From positions 1 through 32,245 of the forward strand of contig DGTD01000044.1 of assembly GCA_002396385.1 (NCBI GenBank): a stretch of 32,245 bases of DNA, given 5' to 3'. Shown here piece by piece: positions 1 through 7,819 of this stretch (positions are counted from its first letter, which is position 1; each line of letters opens with the position of its first letter). The DNA is from Bacteroidales bacterium UBA4345. Lineage in GTDB: Bacteria > Bacteroidota > Bacteroidia > Bacteroidales > Paludibacteraceae. Made by a program: the position numbers and the translations under genes. Under the pieces are notes generated by a model that was not told where the DNA came from, ran no database searches, and worked only from the letters and a program-made list of their open reading frames with translations.

Positions 1-81
1 TATTTTCATGCCATCTGGCATGTGTTTGTTCTGAGTGGCACAATCCTGCATTTCTTTTTGGTCCTTTCCCTGTTCCAATAG
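1..81 (+). CDS. Hemolysin III / TrhA-like (PAQR family) membrane protein, C-terminal fragment
   Basis: Frame 1 is open from the first base to a TAG at 79-81 and gives 26 residues, beginning YFHAIWHVFVLSG and ending in a hydrophobic stretch. The order His-Ala-Ile-Trp-His-x-Phe-Val-Leu followed by a terminal membrane helix matches the last transmembrane segment of hemolysin III/YqfA/TrhA proteins, whose conserved histidines belong to the PAQR metal-site motif. The start and most of the protein lie outside the window. A terminator hairpin follows 75 bp later on the same strand, as expected for the end of this transcript. The call rests on a short motif, so the family is likely but not certain. 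Confidence 0.72.
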   Translation, partial: YFHAIWHVFVLSGTILHFFLVLSLFQ

Positions 82-155
82 AAAATGAGTGAGTAATTCA
101 AGTTTTGTTTTGCAGTTATAAAGTCTATAAGCTTAAGATTCATATACTTTTTTGA

Positions 156-193
156 GTGGTGTTCTCCGTGAGGGAATGCCACTTTTTCTTTTT
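156..193 (+). terminator. Intrinsic terminator after the TrhA-like gene
   Basis: An 11-bp stem (156-166 with 172-182, including three G-T wobbles) closes a five-base CGTGA loop. It is followed at once by a T-rich tract (183-193, five T, C, five T). It sits between the end of the truncated upstream gene and the bcp promoter region. Confidence 0.75.
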
Positions 194-197
194 GCTC

Positions 198-231
198 TTG
201 TTGTACGGTTCTGTTTTATACTGTATCTTTA
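198..231 (+). promoter_or_regulatory. Putative promoter of bcp
   Basis: TATCTTTA at 224-231 is one base off the Bacteroidetes -7 consensus TAnnTTTG. TTGTTG at 198-203 stands 20 bases upstream, where the -33 box is expected. The ATG at 260 is about 28 bases downstream of the -7 box. This is a motif match only. Confidence 0.45.
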
Positions 232-259
232 TCTTGTATTTTATTAAAAATGATTTATT

Positions 260-721
260 ATGAACGTTGGTGATAAGATTCCCGATGTGTTGGGCGTTGA
301 CCAGAATGGTAATGAGATAAAGGCTGCCGATTTCCGGGGCCGTAAATTAGTGTTGTATAGTTATCCGAAGGCTAATACCTCTGGCTGTACAGCCGAGGCG
401 TGCTCCCTTCAGCAGCATAAGGCCGATTTAGAGGCTGCCGGTTATGCCATTGTCGGGGTAAGCAAAGACAAAACCGAACTTCAGAAAAAGTTTGCCGATG
501 CCAATGGACTTACTTTCCCGCTGATTGCCGATACCGACACTTCTTTGTTGCAGACTCTAGGATGCTGGGGCGAAAAGGTGGCTTGTGGCAGACGTACTGT
601 CGGTATTCTACGCACGACTTATCTAGTGAACGAAGAGGGGATTATTACCAAGATTTTCACCCCGAAGGAAATCAAAACTAAAATCCACGCTGAGCAGATT
701 CTCGACTTCATAGGCAAGTAG
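260..721 (+). CDS. bcp: Thiol peroxidase of the PrxQ/Bcp family
   Basis: A 153-residue peroxiredoxin of normal length for the PrxQ/Bcp class. It would reduce hydrogen peroxide and organic hydroperoxides in the cytoplasm, with thioredoxin recycling the enzyme. The active-site block PKANTSGCTAEAC places the peroxidatic cysteine at C43 and the resolving cysteine at C48, five residues later as in the intramolecular-disulfide PrxQ subgroup. The N-terminal VGDKIPD block and the GVSKD segment also fit the AhpC/TSA fold. An in-frame stop shortly upstream and a poor ribosome binding site leave ATG 260 as the only sensible start. The gene has its own terminator (747-772), so it is probably transcribed alone, but the next gene, yaaA, also belongs to peroxide defence. 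Confidence 0.93.
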   Translation: MNVGDKIPDVLGVDQNGNEIKAADFRGRKLVLYSYPKANTSGCTAEACSLQQHKADLEAAGYAIVGVSKDKTELQKKFADANGLTFPLIADTDTSLLQTLGCWGEKVACGRRTVGILRTTYLVNEEGIITKIFTPKEIKTKIHAEQILDFIGK

Positions 722-746
722 TCTTGTTTGTTGGGGTAGGCTGGAT

Positions 747-772
747 GAGGCGGAGCTTTTCCGTCTCTTTTT
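747..772 (+). terminator. Intrinsic terminator after bcp
   Basis: An 8-bp stem (GAGGCGGA 747-754 with TCCGTCTC 760-767, one G-T pair) encloses the loop GCTTT and is followed by five T at 768-772. Confidence 0.7.
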
Positions 773-810
773 CCTAATGTCTGTTGAAGGTTTCGTTTTA
801 ATTTCTCTCT

Positions 811-1563
811 ATGCAGATTCTTTTAGCCAACGCAAAAATCATGTTCTCTTCTGCGGCTCAACCTCCGCAGTCGCAACCAGCCTTTCAGGCCGTTGCTGAC
901 GTGCTTGCGGCAGAAATGGCCCGGTTGACCGTTCCCGAACTAGCCAAACAGTTAGACTGTAACCGGAGTTTGGCCGCTGAAAACTGGCAACGCTACCGCG
1001 ATTTTAATTTTGCCGAGAAGTTGCCTGCTATTATGGCCTATAACGGGCAGGCATACAAACACCTGCGTGCCCAGTCGCTGACTGAGGATGCGCTTGCTTT
1101 CGGACAAAGGCATTTGTGGATTACCTGCTTCCTTTATGGATTGCTCCGTCCGCTCGATGCCATTGTCCCTTACCGTATGGAACATTGTGTGAGGCTCCAG
1201 GCTACGGGTGACGTCGCTGTCTCTCATTTTTGGAGAGACAAACTTACCGATTTCCTTATCGCCAGTGTCAAGGCTGACGATGGCGTGCTTGTCCATCTCT
1301 CTACAGCCGAATATGAGCACCTGTTCGACTGGAAGCGTGTCTGTGCCGAAGTTCGGGTTATTCAGCCTTTGTTTTACGTCCGTAAGGGCGACGATTTAAA
1401 AGTGCAGGCTGTTTGGGCAAAATCGTGTCGTGGTGCTATGGTCCGTTATATATTGCAGAACCAGATTTCCCATCCCGAACAATTGCAGGCGTTCGAACAC
1501 GAGGGCTTTGTTTTCGATCCGCATTTGGGCGAACCTTCGTACCCTCATTTTGTGCGCGGGTAG
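811..1563 (+). CDS. yaaA: YaaA family (DUF328) peroxide stress response protein
   Basis: A 250-residue protein matching the YaaA/UPF0246 family in length and pattern. Recognisable blocks are the N-terminal MQILLANAKIMF, the NWQRY..FNF segment, AYNGQAYKHL, LYGLLRPLDAIVPYRME and the lysine-rich strand region before the C-terminus. In Escherichia coli YaaA limits intracellular free iron during peroxide stress and so reduces Fenton damage, and the protein can bind DNA. The exact biochemical activity in Bacteroidetes is not established. It has no signal peptide and is cytoplasmic. It lies 89 bp after bcp, separated by a terminator, and 29 bp before the P-loop gene, with which it may be co-transcribed. 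Confidence 0.88.
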   Translation: MQILLANAKIMFSSAAQPPQSQPAFQAVADVLAAEMARLTVPELAKQLDCNRSLAAENWQRYRDFNFAEKLPAIMAYNGQAYKHLRAQSLTEDALAFGQRHLWITCFLYGLLRPLDAIVPYRMEHCVRLQATGDVAVSHFWRDKLTDFLIASVKADDGVLVHLSTAEYEHLFDWKRVCAEVRVIQPLFYVRKGDDLKVQAVWAKSCRGAMVRYILQNQISHPEQLQAFEHEGFVFDPHLGEPSYPHFVRG

Positions 1564-1592
1564 TCTGGGTTTATTATTAGTAGTGTGAAAAT

Positions 1593-2117
1593 ATGATTGT
1601 ACTGATTACTGGCGCTTCACATACCGGGAAGACGGTTTTGGCTCAGCGTCTGCTCGATAAATACCGCTATCCGTATCTCTCCATCGACCATTTGAAAATG
1701 GGACTGATTCGTAGTGGTAATACCTCTTTAACTCCAGAGGACGATGACAAACTTACTGCTTATCTTTGGCCGATTGTGCGCGAAATGATAAAAACGGCTG
1801 TCGAGAACAACCAAAACCTTATTGTTGAGGGGTGCTATGTCCCTTTTGACTGGAGGCCGGATTTCGACGACATGTACTTGCAGGCTATCCGCTTTATTTG
1901 TCTTGCGATGTCTGACAACTATATCGATACGAATTTTGATTTAATTGTGGAACACCGTTCTGACATAGAATCTAGAATTGAGCCCTCTTCTTGCACAAGA
2001 AACAGCCTGAAGGCTGATAATCGGGCATACATCGAGGGCTGTTCTAAAATGGGCGAGCCGGTGACTATTATCGATTCCGACTATGAACAAGCTGTTCGTC
2101 CTCTTCTCAACCTGTAG
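1593..2117 (+). CDS. Small P-loop NTPase, adenylate kinase / 2-phosphoglycerate kinase-like
   Basis: A 174-residue cytoplasmic protein that starts almost directly with a Walker A loop, GASHTGKT at residues 7-14. A YLSIDHLKMGLIRSG segment follows, with the Asp expected to contact substrate in P-loop kinases of the shikimate/zeta-toxin/2-phosphoglycerate-kinase group. LIVEGCYVPF near residue 77 fits a Walker B-like strand in this fold. The phosphate acceptor cannot be read from the sequence, and such proteins are often annotated vaguely as adenylate kinase or ATP-binding protein. It is probably co-transcribed with yaaA. Its stop lies only 12 bp from the stop of the convergent ccsBA gene, with no obvious terminator in the gap. 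Confidence 0.7.
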   Translation: MIVLITGASHTGKTVLAQRLLDKYRYPYLSIDHLKMGLIRSGNTSLTPEDDDKLTAYLWPIVREMIKTAVENNQNLIVEGCYVPFDWRPDFDDMYLQAIRFICLAMSDNYIDTNFDLIVEHRSDIESRIEPSSCTRNSLKADNRAYIEGCSKMGEPVTIIDSDYEQAVRPLLNL

Positions 2118-2129
2118 TTTTGTTCCCCT

Positions 2130-4196
2130 CTATGCGTTCGCATAGCTGTGCATGCCCCCCAGCAGGTAGTTTACACCGAAATAGGTCATCAGCACGGTCA
2201 GGAAGGCCAACGCTATATACCAGTGGAAACTTCGCTCTTTTGTAAACAGAACGGCCTCAGGAAAGGCAATGGCTGCCCCGTACACCATAAGGGTTATCAG
2301 TGCCCATACTTCTTTGGGGTCCCACGTCCAGTAGCTTCCCCACGATTCGTTTGCCCAGACCGCACCCAACAGAATGCCGGTGCCTAGCAAGACGACAGCG
2401 GGGTAGAGCAACAGCTTGTTCATCAGCGTCAGTTGCGTTACCTGTTGGCGTTTTTCGTTTCCAAGCGCCAGCGCAAATATACTGTTTAGCAGCATAAAGG
2501 CAAACAGTGCGTACGACATCATTATCATGGATACGTGCAGGCTAAGCCATGGCGAGTTTAAAACGGGCATCAGGGGTGTTATTTGCGGATTCATCTGGCC
2601 CAGGTATGCCACCAGCAACGTGAACCCCGACAGCAGGAAACCGAAGGTCAGTACGAAATGGTAGCGTTTGCACAACAGCAGGGCTACCAACATGACGCTT
2701 AATGCTAGAAACTGCATGGTCTCGAATCCGTTGTTTAGCGGTATACGGCCACTTATGTACCAGCGCAGCCCGTATCCGGTGGTGTGAACTAAAAATGAGG
2801 CCAGAAGTGCGTAGGGTAGTATGTTTTGTACGGTGGTCAGCCACTTCCGGTTATCGTGGGCGCCGATGTTCTTGTAGAGCATTAGTCCGAATGCGAAAAG
2901 ACCGATGGTCAGGTTGACCATAAACAGTACTTTGGTGAACGGCACTTTGTTGTAGACCAGTTCGGCTTCAATTTTCGTGTCGCTGAGCGGTGCCACGCTC
3001 CCGTCGGTAGGCAGGGGTTTCATCAGGGTGTTTTGTTGCAGCATGAGGATGATTCCTACCTTCTCGTCGGTTTCTGTAATGCTCTTACCCAGTTTCCCGC
3101 CTCCCTGTTGGTGCCTTACTTTGTCCCAAACCTCTTGCAGACGGTATTTCCCGTTCTGGTCGAACAAGTCGGAAAGGCTGCAGTAGCGTCCCTCTATGCC
3201 AAGCAGTTCTCTAAGTTCCGCACTCTTGATCTTTATCATTTTCTCGTTACGCCAGATTTCGGGTGCCATACTCCAACCGCCCAACACTTGTTCGGGCATC
3301 AGTCCTTTGTAGTTCGATTTGCCGTAAAGTTTCTTGACGAAGTCGGTGGCAACGGTATTAAAGGGGACCACCCTGTTTTGGTAGATGACTTGCTGGCGTT
3401 GTAGGTCCTGTGCCTCTTCTCTGGCCACAACGGGTATCTTTTTCACGTCGTTCTGTTTGGTTGAGGCATATGTCTTTTGCGCTGTACCTCCAAGCAGTAG
3501 TGCAACCAGAAACAATCCGCTTTTTTTCAACAAAGGGTCGCCCAGTAGTTTGCGGTAGCTGCCTCCTTTCCAGAACAGGGAGGCTATGCCGGCTACTACG
3601 AAGATGATGTAGCCCGCAAATGTGGTGTTGGTGCCATAGGGGTCGTGGTTCACGCTGAGCCAGCTGCCTGTGTTATCGTCATCGAAACTCGACTGGCAGA
3701 AACGGTAGCCGTCTTTTACGTAGTTGCGGTTCATCGACACCAATTCGCTTTTCCCGTCTACTTTGAAGTAGCTCACATAGTCCATGGGGGCTTCTGTTCC
3801 CGGGTAGTACCTTACGCTGAAACTGTCTAATTCCATGGTGAAGGGCATCTGGTGTGTTTGCTGGTCGTCGTCAAACGTGCTGACTGCGACTCCTTTCTTC
3901 AAGTGGATGTGCCCCCGCTGGCCTGTGGCGTAACTTAACAGCGCACCCAGAAGGATGACGCCGACAGCGGTGTGCATCAGCAGGCTGGGCACATGTTCCC
4001 ATACACGCTGCCTGATGGCTGTGGCTAACCCCAGAAGGGCGAAAATGCCCCACAATGAAACAAACCATGCGTGACCGTATATATATCGGGTAGCGGAGTC
4101 TGTTCCCCAGTGGTCTTCCACCAGCGTGGCTGCGGCAAGAACGGCGGTGATTGCCGCATAGGTTATTCCAAAGAGTTTGTTCCGTGTTTTGTCCAT
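2130..4196 (-). CDS. ccsBA: Cytochrome c biogenesis protein, ResB-CcsA fusion (system II heme ligation)
   Basis: A 688-residue membrane protein that exports heme and attaches it to CxxCH motifs of c-type cytochromes. The N-terminal part is ResB-like: three hydrophobic segments near residues 9-27, 44-62 and 70-88 (with a His in LLMHTAVG), a soluble region with MDYVSYFKV, and a fourth helix after NHDPYG. The C-terminal CcsA part has about eight helices, the conserved HTTGYGLRWYISGRIPLNNG block, and the tryptophan-rich heme-handling motif WGSYWTWDPKE near residues 615-626. Conserved histidines follow in the last helices. The upstream Rid-domain gene ends in a strong terminator about 27 bp before this start, so how the gene is transcribed is unclear. 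Its clients may include the two cytochrome-type lipoproteins encoded at 5611-6351 and 7820-9244. Confidence 0.92.
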   Translation of the reverse strand: MDKTRNKLFGITYAAITAVLAAATLVEDHWGTDSATRYIYGHAWFVSLWGIFALLGLATAIRQRVWEHVPSLLMHTAVGVILLGALLSYATGQRGHIHLKKGVAVSTFDDDQQTHQMPFTMELDSFSVRYYPGTEAPMDYVSYFKVDGKSELVSMNRNYVKDGYRFCQSSFDDDNTGSWLSVNHDPYGTNTTFAGYIIFVVAGIASLFWKGGSYRKLLGDPLLKKSGLFLVALLLGGTAQKTYASTKQNDVKKIPVVAREEAQDLQRQQVIYQNRVVPFNTVATDFVKKLYGKSNYKGLMPEQVLGGWSMAPEIWRNEKMIKIKSAELRELLGIEGRYCSLSDLFDQNGKYRLQEVWDKVRHQQGGGKLGKSITETDEKVGIILMLQQNTLMKPLPTDGSVAPLSDTKIEAELVYNKVPFTKVLFMVNLTIGLFAFGLMLYKNIGAHDNRKWLTTVQNILPYALLASFLVHTTGYGLRWYISGRIPLNNGFETMQFLALSVMLVALLLCKRYHFVLTFGFLLSGFTLLVAYLGQMNPQITPLMPVLNSPWLSLHVSMIMMSYALFAFMLLNSIFALALGNEKRQQVTQLTLMNKLLLYPAVVLLGTGILLGAVWANESWGSYWTWDPKEVWALITLMVYGAAIAFPEAVLFTKERSFHWYIALAFLTVLMTYFGVNYLLGGMHSYANA

Positions 4197-4210
4197 ATTC
4201 AGTAGTCTGC

Positions 4211-4254
4211 TTTAAATTGAAAAAACGATGCCGTCTTTTTTTACGGCATCGTTT
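4211..4254 (-). terminator. Strong intrinsic terminator after the Rid-domain gene
   Basis: A perfect 12-bp inverted repeat (4223-4234 with 4243-4254) surrounds an 8-base loop. On the - strand it is followed by a run of T (complement of 4219-4222, extending the stem's own T3). It lies between the stop of the Rid gene (4316) and the start of ccsBA (4196). There is no comparable T-run on the + strand side. Confidence 0.85.
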
Positions 4255-4315
4255 GTTGGGTGTCCACTTTAACCATGCTGTCTCTCTGTGTGGTTGGTTG
4301 TCGTGGCTGTGTGGA

Positions 4316-5473
4316 CTAGAAGGGCTTGAAAAGATTGTCTCTAATTTCTTTTACTCCCATACATTCCATTTCTATAAGCCAGGTTGGCCGACAAACGGGT
4401 GCCAGCACGATGACTTTAGGCGTATTTGGGAACTTTGTCTCGAACAGCCGTTCCACAAGGGTGTAGTCGGCCGGGTCGCGTAGGTAGACCAGTATCTGAC
4501 CGAGGTCGTCAAAGCCCATTCCACATTCATTGAGCAGGGCCTCCACATTTTCCCACATACGGTATACCTGTTTCTCTATATCGCCCACGAACAGCACATC
4601 GCCTTTGTTGTCGATGCTGGCGGTTCCCGATATGAAGACCTGCCTTCGGTCGCCGTAGTCAACATAGGTGCCCCGTTCGAAACGGACACCGTAGTCGGCG
4701 GTCGAATTCAAGTGGCTTTTGGCGTACAGGAAGTGTATTTGCTCGTCTGTCAGCCCTTTCACCGCATAGGTGTTCATCTGAACCAGTTCTCGGCTGTCGG
4801 CGGTTCGTCCGCCAATTCCCGTACTGGAGATGAAGTGGGTGGCAGGTACCAGGTCGTGTAGGTCGAAGACGTCGTTCCGGCCTTTCACCACGCCCGCATA
4901 GTTCACGTCTACGTTCTGAACCATAAACCAGGTCCTGATGCAGTCGTGTTCCAGTGTCATTCCGTTCTTTCTCAATTGGTCGGCGTATTCGTTGAGCAGC
5001 TGGCTGGTCTGTTGACGGCTGTCGCCGTCGTGCAGAGTGCGGGTGCCGGCCCAGTAGTGGCTGTAGCATCCGTGCCGGACGACCGTATGCCCATGTTCGT
5101 TCTGTTCTGTGGTTACGCCCTCCTGCAAGTAAGCCCAAAGGGCTATTTTTGTGCCGTTGAGAGGGGCTTGTTCTACAACCGACGTGGCCGCCTTTAGGTC
5201 GCAGGTCTTGAGCGCATTGCACAGTAGTCCGCTTTGGTTGGCGGCATCGCTCAAGAAAAATCGTTGGAAAACGGGGATGAATCTGTTTCCCCCCTCTTTC
5301 AGTAGGGTTTTATATGCTGCAACCACTGCCTCAATCTGCTCTTTCGCTGTGTGGTGTGGTTGGGTAGCGTGTACCATCATGTGACGTTCGCCTATGCCGT
5401 TCGAAGGGGTGAATTGCCACACCTCTATCCGCACGTCTTTGTTGGGCGTCAGTTCTTGGTAGCTCGTTGCCAT
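4316..5473 (-). CDS. Rid (YjgF/YER057c/UK114) domain protein with an extra N-terminal domain
   Basis: A 385-residue protein. The C-terminal ~135 residues (about 245-380) carry Rid-fold signatures: QVFISGTASID, the VYRMWENVEALLNECG helix, DLGQILVYLRDPADY, and CRPTWLIEMEC. In the last of these the Arg corresponds to the substrate-binding Arg of RidA deaminases, and Glu residues follow as in the family. The preceding ~240 residues have no motif I can name. The layout recalls FkbO/Hyg5-type chorismatases, which also use a duplicated YjgF-like fold, so deamination of an imine/enamine or an action on a chorismate-like substrate are both open. The start is set at ATG 5473, which has AAGGA eight bases upstream. 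A longer frame to 5539 would cross the predicted promoter. The gene has its own promoter and terminator and is probably monocistronic. Confidence 0.78.
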   Translation of the reverse strand: MATSYQELTPNKDVRIEVWQFTPSNGIGERHMMVHATQPHHTAKEQIEAVVAAYKTLLKEGGNRFIPVFQRFFLSDAANQSGLLCNALKTCDLKAATSVVEQAPLNGTKIALWAYLQEGVTTEQNEHGHTVVRHGCYSHYWAGTRTLHDGDSRQQTSQLLNEYADQLRKNGMTLEHDCIRTWFMVQNVDVNYAGVVKGRNDVFDLHDLVPATHFISSTGIGGRTADSRELVQMNTYAVKGLTDEQIHFLYAKSHLNSTADYGVRFERGTYVDYGDRRQVFISGTASIDNKGDVLFVGDIEKQVYRMWENVEALLNECGMGFDDLGQILVYLRDPADYTLVERLFETKFPNTPKVIVLAPVCRPTWLIEMECMGVKEIRDNLFKPF

Positions 5474-5507
5474 TTTCGTGTTCCTTATAATCGTCTGTGT
5501 TTGAAAA

Positions 5508-5543
5508 CATAGTGATTCTTGTCTCAGAACAGGAACCACTATG
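5508..5543 (-). promoter_or_regulatory. Imperfect inverted repeat at the transcription start of the Rid-domain gene
   Basis: CATAGTG at 5508-5514 and CACTATG at 5537-5543 form perfect outer arms. The inner arms continue with G-T pairs and one mismatch (TTC with GAA, TGT with ACA). The repeat lies between the putative -7 box (5544-5551) and the ATG at 5473, so it could be an operator or a 5'-leader hairpin. Confidence 0.5.
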
Positions 5544-5551
5544 CAAAATTA
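5544..5551 (-). promoter_or_regulatory. Putative -7 promoter box of the Rid-domain gene
   Basis: The - strand reads TAATTTTG, a perfect match to TAnnTTTG. The same octamer followed by C occurs upstream of the imelysin operon at 12090-12097. No clear TTTG -33 box is visible here. Confidence 0.6.
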
Positions 5552-5610
5552 CTTAAATTTCAGGTCTTTTCTATATACCTGCCTTATTATAGGCAATTCT
5601 CATCGCCTCT

Positions 5611-6351
5611 TTATTCGGGAGCTCCGTTGTTAATCCATTCTTTCACAAGGTTGCTCATGGCATCGCCGTAGAAGAAGTTGGTGTGGTTGTAATGCCAGCC
5701 ACAGTCATCTCCATATTCGGTTAGTACTTTGTAGAGCATGCTCCCTTTCGCGTTGTTCGGGTCCACCCGTTTTAGGGAATCTATCTTTTTCGAGGTTACA
5801 CCAACCAGACTGGCGTAGCTGTTCCCCTCGGTCAGATAGAGTCCTGCCGCTGGTGTCTCTCCCATTCCGTGACAGTAGGCGCAGCGCTTGCTGAAAATAT
5901 TTTTCTGTATGTTGGCGAACATACCGGCATCTAAGCCTTCTGCCTTGAAGTAGATGGTGTCGGTCAGCTTGTGGTCTGGATCTTCCGCCTTGTTATAGAG
6001 GGTGGCTAGTGTGGCCACCCGTTTGTTGATGAGGTTGAGCACACACAGTTCAATACGATCGCAGTCGGGATTGATGCTCTCGAATTTGAAGTCTTGTGTC
6101 TTCTCTGTAACCGGCAGACTTTTTGCGAGAAGCGGATACGAGTCTTGTGCCGCAAAGGCGGCCACCACAATCTGGTATTTCGATCCCCATTGGTCCATAT
6201 TCCTAAGCGTGCCGTTCAGTTTTACCACGTAGCCAGCGTCAAGATAGAGTTCGTTCTCTTTCCTGATGTTCCCGTCGTCGCAACTGGTCAGGCTGCCTGT
6301 TACTATGCCTGCCAATGCGCATACCGACAATAATAAGTGCTTTATCTTCAT
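5611..6351 (-). CDS. Mono-heme c-type cytochrome-like lipoprotein
   Basis: A 246-residue lipoprotein: hydrophobic signal segment, then lipobox LTSC with the lipidated Cys at position 24, followed by two Asp that in Bacteroidetes favour outer-membrane or surface sorting. The C-terminal half has one covalent heme motif, CAYCH at 157-161. After it come AAGLYLTEGNSYASLVGV and RVDPNNAKGSMLYKVL, the pattern of cytochrome-like domains found in iron and planctomycete-type c-heme proteins. Residues 40-135 look like a beta-sandwich with no recognised family. It is the last gene of the operon that begins with the porin at 12059, 56 bp after the second porin. An electron-carrier role for the di-heme oxidoreductase encoded two genes earlier is an inference. 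Confidence 0.8.
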   Translation of the reverse strand: MKIKHLLLSVCALAGIVTGSLTSCDDGNIRKENELYLDAGYVVKLNGTLRNMDQWGSKYQIVVAAFAAQDSYPLLAKSLPVTEKTQDFKFESINPDCDRIELCVLNLINKRVATLATLYNKAEDPDHKLTDTIYFKAEGLDAGMFANIQKNIFSKRCAYCHGMGETPAAGLYLTEGNSYASLVGVTSKKIDSLKRVDPNNAKGSMLYKVLTEYGDDCGWHYNHTNFFYGDAMSNLVKEWINNGAPE

Positions 6352-6407
6352 TTTTTTCTATGTCTTAAGCTTTTTGTGCGCCTGTAAGTTGCTGTTCATC
6401 CTATTGT

Positions 6408-7763
6408 CTAGAAACTGTATTGAAGCAGCATGACCGCCTTGTGGGTGGAAATGCCCAGGTCGTCGTTGTCGCGGTCGAGCTGGGTGTCGTGTCTGGTGCG
6501 TCCGGTGTATTGGTACATTGCCTGCAGTTTCAGGTTGCAGCTGTTAATAAAGTAGTTCAGCCCCACAGCCGGCATGTTGAGGTAGCCGTTGGCGTCCCAA
6601 CCGTTTCGGTTGTAGAAATCGTAGCGGAACGCACCTTGCAGGTTGTCGGTCAGGAAGTAGCCCACTTGAGCGTAACCGCCTAAGTAGTCGAACTGGTCGT
6701 CAATTTTCTGGCGTTCTGTGAAGCCCACGTGCATGGTGTAGACCTCTCCTGCCAGATAGAGGCGTTTGTAAAGCCATGCGGCCTCCAGCCCGAAGCGGCG
6801 GTCGTTGGTGCTTTCGTATTCGCTTTCCACATTTATGCCGCCTGAAACAGCGAAAAGCAGTTTGTTGTCGGTCAGGTGCTTGGGGTCGCCTTGTGTGCTT
6901 GGCATCACACCGAAAGGCATCAGGGCAAGGCGTCCGGCATACAGCATCGATGGAATGTGCCAGTCGTCGCTGAAGGTCTTGGTGGCGCTATTCACCGCGC
7001 TTCCTGTTCCGTTCCATACGCCTATTTCGTAACTCATCTTCTGTTTGGCGAACAGCCCGTGTAGCTCAACGCCCAGGTCGAAGCCAGTTCCGATGTTAGG
7101 GGTGACTGCGTTCAGGGTGTATGGCATAATCACACCCGAGGTCAGCGAGGTTGGTACGCATGGTAGCAGTGTGCCGCCCAGCATGGTCAGGTAGGCGTGT
7201 GTGAAGGGTGTTTTGAACTTACCGGCCCTTATTTGCAGACCATCGCACACTTTGGTGTCTATCCAGCCCTGCTGAAGTATGTTGCCTCCGCTGGCGGCCG
7301 CGTTCATGCTGACGTTGAAACTCAAACGGTCGAAAGCCTTGCCTGTGAAGCCGATAATGGCGTATGGTATGGCAAAACCTGTGTTGGCCACGTTGTCTTG
7401 GTTATAGGCCTTGTCGAGTCCCTCGTCGTCGTACCAATTGTAGTTGGCTGTGGTCTGTACCATCATGTAGGGTTTGAAGGCAAAGCGTCCGTCTTTGCTC
7501 TGTAGTGCGAAACCTTGACGGCCGGCTATTGGGATAACGCCGCAGTCGTTGTCTTCCATTATCTGGTGGTCACGTTCGTCCACCTCTTGTTGGGTCGCCT
7601 GTAGCGGGTCGTTCGTTTGTTCGGTGTTTTTCTGCTCCATTTCTCCGATACGTTTCAGCAGCGCCTCATATTCCGTACGAGAAACGTACTGGTTTGCCTC
7701 CTGTGCGGTGGCTGTGGTGTTTAGAAAGGCTGCAAATGCCAGCCATAAGTATGTCTTTTTCAT
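6408..7763 (-). CDS. Outer-membrane porin, phosphate-selective porin O/P type (second of the operon)
   Basis: A 451-residue protein with a signal peptide (cleavage after about residue 20, TATAQ), a short heptad-rich region (about residues 27-55, YEALLKRIGEMEQK) and then alternating amphipathic strands to a C-terminal Phe, as in outer-membrane barrels. The segments FAFKPYMMVQTTANYNWYDDEGLD, RAGKFKTPFTHAYL and the C-terminal KAVMLLQYSF fit the porin O/P superfamily. The periplasmic coiled coil suggests trimerisation or peptidoglycan contact. It lies 56 bp downstream of the di-heme oxidoreductase gene. The natural substrate cannot be told from sequence; context suggests passage of a metal or metal chelate. 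Confidence 0.82.
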   Translation of the reverse strand: MKKTYLWLAFAAFLNTTATAQEANQYVSRTEYEALLKRIGEMEQKNTEQTNDPLQATQQEVDERDHQIMEDNDCGVIPIAGRQGFALQSKDGRFAFKPYMMVQTTANYNWYDDEGLDKAYNQDNVANTGFAIPYAIIGFTGKAFDRLSFNVSMNAAASGGNILQQGWIDTKVCDGLQIRAGKFKTPFTHAYLTMLGGTLLPCVPTSLTSGVIMPYTLNAVTPNIGTGFDLGVELHGLFAKQKMSYEIGVWNGTGSAVNSATKTFSDDWHIPSMLYAGRLALMPFGVMPSTQGDPKHLTDNKLLFAVSGGINVESEYESTNDRRFGLEAAWLYKRLYLAGEVYTMHVGFTERQKIDDQFDYLGGYAQVGYFLTDNLQGAFRYDFYNRNGWDANGYLNMPAVGLNYFINSCNLKLQAMYQYTGRTRHDTQLDRDNDDLGISTHKAVMLLQYSF

Positions 7764-7819
7764 CTTTTACTTTTTTTTGATGGTTTGTCGTTAGTTGATT
7801 GTTACCTGAAAAAACTTTA

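Noticed and set aside
4659..5222. 187-codon frame on the - strand inside the Rid-domain gene
   Set aside because: It overlaps a gene with clear family signatures in another frame and has an Arg/Pro/His-rich composition typical of shadow frames.
5580..5595. Small hairpin TGCCT/AGGCA after the last gene of the imelysin operon as a terminator
   Set aside because: It has only five base pairs and no T-run on the - strand, so it is not convincing.
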